From NCBI GenBank assembly GCA_024349245.1, contig JALDNG010000783.1, forward strand, positions 61,462 to 125,461: 64,000 nt of DNA. Direction: 5' to 3'. The position numbers were made by a program, and so were the translations under genes. Below the pieces are notes generated by a model. It was not told where the DNA came from, did not search any database, and worked only from the letters and a program-made list of their open reading frames with translations. Positions 11,753 to 22,900 of this stretch are shown piece by piece. Each line of letters opens with the position of its first letter. Position 1 is the first letter of the stretch. The stretch comes from Neodontobutis hainanensis. Its lineage: Eukaryota; Chordata; Actinopteri; Gobiiformes; Odontobutidae.

Positions 11753-12460
11753 CGAGCGCTGGATGTGAGGATGGGACCCTCTCTGGTCTGGACTCTGGGG
11801 CTCATCTGTGAGTTTACAACACTTTGACTTTAAACAGGTCAGCATCTAAACTCTATAGGACAGGGATATGACACCTGGGCCCATTATGACTTCAAGAAAT
11901 ACACTCACTGTGTTTGTGACTTATATTGTTGCCTGTGACAGTGTTTAAAGTAAAAAATGTCACTGGTTGGAATCTCTTTGTTGCACTGGATGGTGTCGTG
12001 AGGACTTGTGTAGCACTTATCCACACTTGTCTTTAGTCTGTTCTTAAAACACAGGGCTTAATTTTACATCTTTGACATGAAGACTTGAGAAACTGTCAAC
12101 ACTACAGTCAATTATAATTCAGAGTCCTGGGCCAAACTGTGTTGGTGCTTTGAGGAAATACACTCTCACTCTACACTGCATCTGGTGTTAATAAATGTAA
12201 TGATGTTGAAACAAAATGAACTGTTGCCTTTAATGAAAAACTCTGACATGTTTCTTTTGTGTTTATCATTGTATGTGTATTATTCTAAAGCAGTTTCATT
12301 TTGTTAACTTTACTTTTGTTTACACAGGTGACAATGTGACTCTGCGTTGTGTTCAAGATAGTCAAGGAAATTTGTACTTTTACAAAGATGGATCACTTGT
12401 GACTGAGGACACACACCTTTGGATACAACGTACTGCACCAGTCGAACTGATGATCTCTTC

Positions 12461-12535
12461 AAAAATAAGAACCTGATCTGAGGTTGTCACTGATGATCTC
12501 TTCAGTGACAACCTCAGATCAGGGTTCTTATTTTT
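12461..12535. repeat. quasi-palindrome inside Ig exon 1
   Basis: Left arm 12461-12493 and right arm 12502-12535 are inverse complements over about 33 nt with one bulged G. The loop is 8 nt, TGATCTCT. The 16-mer ACTGATGATCTCTTCA occurs at 12446-12461 and again at 12489-12504, framing the insertion. Confidence 0.95.
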
Positions 12536-13024
12536 GTTTTTCCTCTGGGAACAACAGTCCACAAAGAAAGAACTGAAGGTAACAGGTCAGTATTTTAAAC
12601 ACATCAAACCTTTGACATGTTTCTGAGAGGTTTAAAACATTTTAAGAGCAGCTTTTTTCTCCAACAACAAATAAATCTAAAAACTATCACCATTTCCAGT
12701 CTGCAGAAGTCTACGCTCATCTTTGTGGTTCACTGACTGTGTTTTTCTAATATTGTTCTCTCCTCAGCAAAGACACGAGTCCATCTGAAAAATCCAGTGA
12801 CACCATCCCAGAACAGAGCAGTGTGACTCTGAGCTGTGAAGTCCAGGGCTTTAAAGGAACTTATGAATGGACCAGACAAAACTCAGACTCTGACTCTCAG
12901 AGAGAGAGAATGAAAGAAAACTCAGCTCTTGTCAGAGTCTCAGATGGAGGTGTCTCCTCCTGCAGAGGATGGGATGAATATATAGACACATCTGAAAGTA
13001 ACACTGTCACTGTTTTAGAAACTG

Positions 13025-13648
13025 GTGAGTACAGTTATGTTTTTAAAACTAGATCTGAAATAAAAATAAAAGTCACTGTAACAAAAGTGGTTCTTGGAAC
13101 AAATTAAGGTGTTTAAAGCTTAAAAGTATAATTATTATTATTATATTTAATATATTTTCTTTTAGTGCTTTAGCCCATTTGTGTTTGTGTTGTATTGAAT
13201 TCCAACAATTTATTTGCAAAGAATTACATTTATATTTATTTAAAAAAGTAAATGCATAGTTCAGAAAATGAAGGAGTTTGTTTAAGTTGCTTGTCTGTCC
13301 AGCACTGGTTGATCTGTCACTCAGCAAACCAACATACCTTTATATCCAATCTGGGCACAAATGTTTGATTTGGTCATTCAAAGTCTGAAAGATAAATGGA
13401 ATACTAACAATGTTGCATTTCCAGCAGTCTTTTGTGATATGGATATAGAGAGTTGCAGCGTCAACACATGTTAAATATATATTATGCAACTGGACCTATA
13501 AGCATTGAGCAATGGCTTTAGTCTCACATTTGGCTGTTGCTTTCTAAAAGTATTGCTAGACTTCTGTATTTATCAGATGATTGGTTTTGTCTTCATTGTC
13601 TACAGACAAAAAGTATTAAAGTGTGTATGTCTCTATGTCTCTCCTCAG
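13025..13648. other. gap between Ig fragment and channel copy B
   Basis: No exon for channel domain I S1-S5 and no receptor transmembrane exon could be recognised. The sequence is AT-rich and otherwise featureless. Confidence 0.55.
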
Positions 13649-13940
13649 ACAGTACAACAGGACCATGCATCCTTTCTACTCTGACCCTAACAACTCACCC
13701 TTCATCTGTTCACCATTTGACAACGATGGTCAGCATTGCAGTAACGTACCATCTACAGTCAAAAACAACACCCAGTGCATGGTTTTACCTGAGAGTCAGG
13801 CCCTGGCTTCGTTTAATGACTCTCACGACTGTGTGAACTGGAACAGTTTGTACAGAGAGTGTCAACGTGGAGACGAGAACCCTTATGAAGGAATCATTAA
13901 CTTTGACGACATTGGTTATGCTTGGATAGCTATATTTCAG
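13649..13940 (+). CDS. copy B exon: domain I extracellular loop and pore entry
   Basis: A clean 292-nt exon. It starts with QYNRTMHPFYSDPNNSPFIC, has several further cysteines and Asn-X-Ser/Thr sites (NDSHDCVNW), and ends INFDDIGYAWIAIFQ. Cav3 channels have SPFICS, a CVNWN box and INFDNIGYAWIAIFQ at the same places. It encodes the IS5-P turret and start of the pore helix. No start codon is implied, since upstream exons are missing. Confidence 0.93.
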
Positions 13941-16900
13941 GTGAGTAATAATAATAAATCAAATTTAAATAGCGCTTTTCAGAGGATGCTTTACATACAC
14001 AATACACACACAGGACAAATAAAACAATAAATAATTATGTAAACAGTATGATCACTTGTACAGTGCATCAGAAACATATTCACAGTGCTTCACTTTTTCC
14101 ACATTTTATGTTACAGCCTTTTCCCAAAATTGATTAAATTCATAATTTGTCTCAAAATTCTACAAACAATACCCCACAATAAAAACTTTAAAAAAGTTTA
14201 AATTAAACGTTAAAATTTATTTAAAAAAAAAAAAAAACAGTAATGAGCTGGAAAAAAAGTTTTTTATGTTATCATTCATATTCTTTGGAAAATGGCCAAA
14301 AAAAACCCAAAAATTCTGCCAGGGTATGTCATTTTTTGAACACAACCGTGTCTGAGCTCAATTTTGAGTGTTATGGCAAAGGCTTTGAATAATTATGTAC
14401 ATGCACTTTTTTTTTTTTTTTTTAATATCTCGAGTATCTACTCACCTGAACAGATTTGTCTTTGAACTCTTTATTGATCTGTGTATTTTTCATTTGAAAA
14501 TCCTCAGGTCATCACACTGGAAGGATGGTCAGAAATCATGTATTTTGTCATGGATGCCTTTTCTTTTGGAGTTTTTATTTTTATAGTTGTGACTGTGGTA
14601 AGTATTCGATTTTTATATTTTACAGAGGCAAAGATATACCCTTAAGCTTTAGTATATACCCTGAAAGCTGTATTTGGCGAAATTTCAAATCAAAGTCAAA
14701 AGAGAAAGAAAAACTAATTCATAATGCCTTTTATTTTGGTGAAAATTTTTGCATACACTGGTTTTTAAATGAACAGCAAAATCAATATCATTAACACCAG
14801 AAAGTGTATACATAGTTCTCACTTGATTGATGAATTCTCACCAACTTGATAGTGTTGCGTTTTAAATCATCAGTTGTGTAAATTTGTTCTACATTCTGTT
14901 GTCGAGCGGGTAGATCAGAGACGTGAGAGATTGGGGCACACCTTATTTTTCTTTTAGTTCCCATTTTTGTTACATGTGGTGAGAAATTACTTTTGGACTT
15001 AGGAAAAAGAATGGTCGCCTCATTCATGAAGCTTCTTGTGTAGAAATATCTACTTAAACCCTACTTAAGAGGATTTTCACCAAATCTTTTTTACATTAAC
15101 TGAAAAATGTTCTTCTAAAAGAACAAATCTCAAGAACAGGGTGAAGCCTACAAATGAATGATCTAAGCTACTAAAGGCCATTTGGCAGGGTACAGGTCTC
15201 ATTACGTGTCTCTGTCCTGTAGTTCTTAAAGTACAGCCGCTTTCGTACAGGTGCTCTGGAGTATTTTTTTTAAATGACAATGGAAACAAAGCTAACTGCG
15301 TACCCCAAGCTCTCTTTGTGATACTGAAACCCACTGGCCTCTTTTCCCAAACTCAGATACGCATTTGAACACTCCTCAGACTGACATTCACTGAAGCTGT
15401 CTGTTTTTTTCTTATTCTTCTTTTACTTCCTGTCTTTTATGTTGTGGTTTTAAAGTGACTGCTCTTCTTTCACATCAGCTCGGAGCATTTGTCATGACGA
15501 ACGTGTGTGCTGTAGTGATTAGTACCCAGTTCTCGATGTTCGCGGGCAGCAGCATGAAGAACAAGAAGATAGAATACAAGTTGCAGTTCTTTTAAAAGAA
15601 CAAGCAACTAGATTCTTACAAAAAGTCTACTTTGAAATGAGGTTAGACAGAGACTTAACTGTATTACTGTGTTCTTTGTGTTCATGACCTTACTTTTTCA
15701 AATAATATATCAATAGGGACTTTTAGGAATAGAAAAATACAATGCTGTGTAAATAAATTTGGACATAGCCTCAGAAAGATTATTACAGCTGCTGGTTTAT
15801 TAGCAGGTGTCTGAACTACAGTAAAATCACATTTTGAAAAACTGCATCTTTTCAGTTCTTATATTAGGTCCCACAGACGGCCTCCATCTGACAGCGCTCA
15901 AATAGAGATCCGCGAAAAGTCTATGCCTATTTCAGGGAACACCTCAAAAATATGTTGCCACCGACTGCTTCGACCGAGTGATCCTTTTTGTGAATTTCTT
16001 AAGTATTTTTGTGATCGCTATGGAACATTACCAACAGGTGAGACACATGGGGATTCTTAGTTAACCCTTCTATGGAAAGCTACTATTACCAGTGCACATT
16101 TTTGAGCACACTAGTACTTCTAGTAGATATTTTGTGTAGTACTAGAGGTACTAGTGACGCTTTGGACCTCACTGTTGTAGAAAGCTGCTGACCACCTCTA
16201 TTTAGCCGATTGGATTTGAGACAAGATAGACTGAAAGACACAGAATGCATGACTTAGAGCAGAAGATTTATTCACCACAAGACAGGCCTGAGACAGAGAA
16301 CACTCAATATGCATGTTCAAGTCTCACTAGCGTCTGGAATAGTGCAGCATATGTAGCTGTGAATTGCATCATTGATTGGGCAATGTTGTCTTAACCTTGT
16401 AGTTGTTTGTGTAATCTTTTAAACAAGTTCATTTGGATAGTGTCTGTTGTCATTATCATTTTAAAAGAGTAAACACAAATGTTTTTATAATAAATGGCTT
16501 CACCAAACCACTAACTATGAATAAAAAGTTCATTCATATTCTCAACTCCCAAAAACTCCCAAAATTTCCAAATTCTTCCAGGATATGTACTTATGAGCAC
16601 AAGTGTATAATTAGAACTGGTTTGTGGAATACGTCATGGCCACTGTTGATTTGGCACAGAGCAGGCTCATTACATTCCTCACACATGTTGTCTAGTTTCA
16701 GTTTCTGTGGGATTGGTTCTGACCGGGGCTTAAAGTTGGGACAGTGCAGTGATATCATAAACCGTATCATTTATTTGGTTCAGTGTTCCAGGTGTAAATG
16801 CTTAAGATAATGCAAGAATGCCTGGAAGAATGCAAGATTATTTTAATTATGCACCCTTAAGTTTTAGAAATTTACCTACTTATTTTAAAGCCCATGAAAT

Positions 16901-19900
16901 GAAAATATGCACTGAACAGCACAGTATAATACATCTATAAAGTAAATACAAAGATTTATTTCCTGATTTCCTTTTTCCTTTGTGTCTTTTCTCACAGCCT
17001 CTCTGGTGGATGAAGTTACTCCTGATCAGTAACATTTTCATCGATGCTATATCTTCTTCACGGAGATGGTGCTGAAGTAAATAATACATTCATTTGATTA
17101 CTTCAGAGAGTTTAATAATCTGCTGGACTTCATCATTGTTATTACAAGGTAATGTGGGTGTCCTAAATGTAATCTAAAGAATTGTCCCACAACGCTGAAG
17201 GTTCTTTGTGTACCAGTTGTATGGAGCACCTGACGACAGGTGGCAGTATGCTGGCGGTGCTGCATGTCTTTCGCTTGCTTTGGTCTAGTGCGCCTCATTA
17301 TGTCCCATCCTAACCTGTGGAAACAAGTTCTAGTGCTGATGAAGACCATGAAAGAGGCCGTTCCACTCTGGTCCCTGTTGCTGCTTTTCATTTTTGTTTT
17401 CAGGCATGTACTTCTCAGAATAGAGAGATAGAGGTTCTACCAGTGCAGGTTTACTGACTATGTCTCTGTTATTCCAGTCTACTGGGGATGCACTGCTTTG
17501 GGTCAAAATTCAACTTTCCCACACAAGATGTGCATAGACGGACAAACTTTGACTCCATCCTGTGGTCGATGCTCACTGTGTTTCAGGTGAGCCTGGTCTG
17601 CTTTGTAACAGCACTAATTGGGGTCTCTTCCGACTCCAAATACTACTAAGTATTAAAAACATTCAGGCAACCAAATATTCAATCAGTTTAATCCTGAAAC
17701 ATTTTGAGTATTTGATAGGTTTGGTTCAGGGATTCATGGAGAACAAAAATATTGATGTTTCAGTGTTTATTTAATTTTATTTATGTGCATTTTTGGCTGG
17801 AGGGTCCCCATGGAGAGAGCAGAAAGTGTCAAGGGTGTATAATAGATCTGTGAGAGTCACTGAAGAGAAACATTCTGCAGAAATTCATGCTATAAGCTGT
17901 AACACAGACACACTGATCAAATCAAAAAAGAAAAAGGTTAAGGGTGATCAAAATGATTGCAAACAAATAAGACTGTTTGAGAATCCCTTGAATGCTGCAT
18001 ATAATTTGTTGACCATGGTTTTTGTAATTCTTTAATGGATAAATATAATCCTTTTTATTTACAATTTTGATTTGAGTTGGAAAAGTCAAGGAAATGTAAA
18101 ATGTAATTTCAGGTTGAATTGTCATGGCTTTTAAATGATTGTCTTGTCATTAGTTGTATTGGCAATATGGACATAAAATCTAATAATTTTTATTAAAAGG
18201 ACCCTAAAACCTTCCTGGAAACTCCCGGAGGCCCCTGCTGATGCACTTTTGCGCTCACAACTTTTTGTCTTATTCTCTGATGTAGATTCTGACCCAGGAA
18301 GACTGGAATTACGTGATGTACAACGGCATGATCACCACCAGCCCCTGGGCATGTTTTTTTCGTTGCTGTGATAATGCTGGGGAAACATTTACTCCTGAAC
18401 GTGCTTGTGAGCATCGTGGTTCGTAATTTCCAAGTTCTGGTAAGGACCATTTTTGTTTTCATACATCACTGATGCATAATAATTGATATGCAGTGAGTCA
18501 GGGCTGGGATATTTGATGTTGATGGGTCCTCCTCAAGAAAATTACAGTCAAAACATCATCTAATTCCCTTTTAGATGATGTTTTAGAGTTTAGCTGAACA
18601 TTTTGAGTGGCCCCAACATCAGAGACAGAAGACTTTAAAACAGAAAGGTCAAGGTCAAAAATGTTTTATATTTCCCGCCCTTTGCTCTTTATGCCAATAA
18701 AACCACATCACATCCACAGTCTCTGTTTTGAGACAAACCCCTTTAACAGGCAGCACCAGCCCCACGGTCCTCCGCTGGGACAGGGTGTGGGGCTAACGGG
18801 ATGTCTACAGTAAATATTTACAGAGCACAGGCCACAGATTTGTGTGCTGCTGGGTTGTCGCTGTTTTACACAGTGGCACGTGGTGAGAGCGTGCAAGAAC
18901 TCATTGACACGAAGATCATTTAAATATGTTTTGTCGTAGAAAAAATAAAATGCATAATTCTGGGCAGAGAAAAGGCAATAGAAAAACGTATAGTGTAATA
19001 AGTATTACACGCCCAGTTCCAAATCTAATTTGCTTCAGCATTTTTCAAGATCATTACATTCTGAGAAAGAGTTGAATTCTGAGTATGTCCCCAATCATTA
19101 ATGCAATGCTCCTGACAGTAACAGAGATGACAGATTAACAAATTTGTTATTATTACAAAGCCAGTCTCCCCAACCTTTAAAAAATAAAATGTAAAAAAAT
19201 ACACATTGGACTAAACCTCACAGTACTTTAATACCTGTAATAGTCTTTTAAAAGGCTACAAATCACACAGTGTTTAAATAGTTTTTATTCAAATTTTTAC
19301 ATCTGTAATCTGTTATTTGTAACTTGTGCGCAGTGTGCCTACAGTATAGTGGCTTGATGATGTGTTTGTCTAAAAACTCTGTTGTCCTAGGCCCATTCCA
19401 TTATCTCACACGAAGACACACAGACTTCAGTGACCGCAGCAGTAGAAAACGTAAGATGTGAAAAAGACATTATGAAATACAACTTACTACTTTTAATCAA
19501 GCTTTAATGTTGATGTAATCTTTTAAATGTCTGTTTTCTTTTTGATTTTTACTGCAGACACCTCGTTATCCAAAATGGTTCATAGATCATAAGGAGTGGT
19601 CACTCTTCCTGTTTTCTCCGCAGAACAAGTAAGCTTAACACAAAAGCAAACACACACAACTGGCATTACAATAATATTTGTATTTATTTATATACCTGCT
19701 GTGTAAGCTATTGTAGACAAGGAGGGTAATAAGGAGAAAGTACTTATTTATTATTGTTACAGTATAGCCCCTTGCTTTCCAACAAATAGAGAATTAATTT
19801 AATTTAATCCAATCAGAGGAGCAGTTAGGCTTTGTTCTCTCATTGGGCTTAAGTAAAGGCTGAGCAGAACTGGCTGCCAGTGACTCAGGCGTAGGCCTCA

Positions 19901-22900
19901 ATGAACTTGGAGTTGGTTTTGATGGTCCTGACTCAGACTCGGACAGCTGCAGCTGCAGTAGAACAATACAGCACAGATCCTGCAACAAAACAGGCCTGGT
20001 GGTGATCAAGACGGGGTATATTTGCTATCTTGTTCCCGACCCGCTTCCTCGTGCTCGTCTGTGGCTCTGCCAGCCCCGTGAGAGGTGGTGGTTAAAAAAG
20101 CGTGTGTGGTAAAACAGCTGATCTTAGTTAAAGCACAGACTGATGCAGGCATCAGTATGTGCATTTAGAAATTTAGAAATTTAGCATTTAGAAATATTTA
20201 ATATTTAATATTTAAATAATTTGGGCTTGCAGCCTAAAACATTAATAATGAATGAATAATCTACAAACATTATATATATATATATTTTTATCAATGTGCT
20301 ACAGCCAGCTCTGTGTTTGGAGGATCAGAAAATTACAGTCCCTAACTCATCGGTGCTACATTCCTCTTCTCTTCCTGGGCCTGGACCGTCCTGACAGGTG
20401 TGACACCTGTCTGTGTGTAATGGCTTCGCTTTGCTTTGAGACCTGCACTACTTTTCAGCGTAACCATGCTTTAGAGCTTTGTACCGCTGTCTTCCCCCTG
20501 AAAATTGGAAAAAGTAGATTTGGAAACTCCCCTCAATGAGCTTCGGTCTTTGCCAGATACCTGCTTTTTGATCAGGTAGACATTGCCCCATGACTTAAAA
20601 GAGACGTGCAGATTGTCTAGCTTTCAGTCTTAGATATAAACAGCTCATAATTTATACGTTTATAGTACTTTTAAGTGTGAGCAACAAACAGCATTAAATG
20701 TCTTCTAAATAGACACACAAATCAAATCCAAATCAATGTATCAGTTGATCAGATGATTTGGTTCAACATTTGGTGATTTGAATGGACTCAAATATATTTG
20801 GATTTAACTTGAACTTGTTTCATCAATTGAAGGTAACTCAAATTTCAATTTTTGTGGTGACTTTATGGTGCATTCATGTGGTCCTTGGAAAATCAAATTA
20901 TCCCAGTTAGGAAGTTGTTCTTCTTCTACTTTGATGTGTTCATGTAATTTTATCTCAGAATGTTGGAACAATAAACAATAACAACAAGGACCAAAATGCG
21001 CTCATGTTATATTTATTTGATTTTAATGTTATATTAAATAAGTTATTACAGTCAAACTAGCAATAATTAAGCTATTAGCAGCATTTCAAGAAAAGCCGGG
21101 CCTGTTTAAAAAAGTTGTTAAGTTATGAATGTTCAAAACAGTTGGTATGATATATTCTTAAATGACTTATATAACTTAAATATCTTAAACGTTTCTGTTG
21201 ATGATGTAAATAACCATGTTGACAACTCACCCACAACTCGGACTAGTTTTTGGTGTCTTGAACTTGAAAACTGAGGATTTGAAAGTGCCTTGTACTAAAA
21301 ACTGGTGACTCGACTACAACCCTGCTGTTTATTAAAAACACCTTTCACTGTTTTTTACTTTTTTAATCTGTGAAAGTGCATACTTATATATGCATATCGA
21401 TAGAAGAGTTTTAATCTGCAAATGGCAGATAAACTGAATTGAACTGAAGAAGTCACTTTTCCTTTTACAGCTCAGTCCTGAGGTAATTGTGTGCTTTTGT
21501 TTAGGTTCCGTGTTGTCTGCAATCAGATCAATGCCTCTGTTAAGTTCGCCCACCTCATTCTTTTAGTCGTTGTTCTGAGCTGTATCACCTTGGCTTTGGA
21601 AAGACCCAGCATCTCTGACGGAAGCACGGTGAGACAAATGCATTCTCAAATACATCTATTTCCCTCAGAACCTGGAAAATATGAGATAGGTTCATATTAG
21701 ATATATTAGATAAAAAAACTGTATGTCTTTGTCTTTAGGAGCGACTTGTCCTGACTTATTGTGACTATGTCTTTACCGGCCTCTTTACACTAGAAATGGT
21801 TTTAAAGGTAAACAATATACAAGTATTTCTAAAAACATTTTGAGTTATTTTTGATTTGACTCTTACTGTTCTTTAACACCAGATCATAGCCTTGGGTGTG
21901 GTGATTGGGAAAGACAGCTACTGCCATTCCCGAGAACGTCCTAGACGGGTGTTGGTGATAGTGTCTGCAGCTGATGTCATTCTCTCACTGAGTGATCCAC
22001 TGCACAATAATAGAAGAATCATGGGGATCCTCAAGGTTCTACGTTACGGGTTGGGTCAGTATGTCATAGATGTGAACAAGAGACAAGATTTAATTTTTTC
22101 CATCAATAGACCGCTGTGTTTAACTCCACCATTTAATAACTGTTTCTCAATATTGCCAGGGGTTTGCAAAAATAGTACAGTGGAGTATGTATATTTAGGA
22201 CGAAACATTCCCCAAAGTGATCATGACTTGTACTGCCCCTACTCCTCCTAAAGCAGCCAGGCTTTTCAGCGAGTGGCTCTTACATGGCACTTATACATGT
22301 TTTGTATGAATTTTTGTTCCAGGGTCCTCAAACACGCAACAAGATTGAAGCTGGCCATGGACGGTCTCCTAGCTTCAGTCAAACCAATTACTAACATTAT
22401 TATAATCAGTGCTGTTTTTCTTTTTCTATGGAGTCCTTGGTGTGCAGGTAAGATAATTCAACCACACATGAGGCTGAATCTGAATGTCTCAAATAGCTTA
22501 GAACACTTAGAACACACAGATGTTTGAGTTCTCACTTTAGTAAGGAAAGGAGCTAAGATAGGAGCTCCACTGCTTCTTTTAAACCTATGGATGTTCTGAA
22601 AGGTTAGGAGCTTACTGACTTTCCACAATCCACTGCACCACCAGCCACAATCTTTTCTGAATACGACCAAAATTTAGTTTCGTGTGAAGAGTTTGTGATG
22701 AATTTAAAGTCACTCTGCATCAACTGAAAAAGACACTGCTCTAGAGCTACCACATCTTATGACTGACTTTTTCAGGATTAGGTGCTTGTTGTAGTCTTTT
22801 GTTAGGATGTGTAGTTTTTATTATGTCAATGTGCGTCAATGTTCAACATTCCTGATGAGGTTAGTGGAATCAGATGTGTCAAAACCCCGCTGATGCTCCT

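Larger units (their letters stand above)
11711..13024 (+). pseudogene. Fc-receptor-like / Ig-superfamily receptor, leader and two Ig domains, frame-broken
   Basis: Leader exon: ATG at 11771 reads MGPSLVWTLGLI, a signal peptide start, with donor GTGAGT at 11808. Ig exon 1 is 12328-12585: GDNVTLRCVQDSQGNLYFYK, and later the downstream half VTTSDQGSYFCF. Ig exon 2 is 12768-13024: SSVTLSCEVQGFKGTYEWTR, with SDGGVSSCRGWDEY near its end. Canonical Ig cysteines are visible in both. Breaks: a 43-nt insertion in Ig 1, one base lost near its 3' end (TKKELKVTG is read in another frame), and one base lost before SSVTLSC. No transmembrane or cytoplasmic exon is seen before channel copy B begins 625 bp later. 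The family resembles fish FCRL-type receptors of leukocytes; exact identity is uncertain. Confidence 0.75.

Noticed and set aside
19794..20009. Minus-strand open frame rich in Ser and Pro as a gene
   Set aside because: It lies in an intron of copy B and has no recognised homology or exon context.
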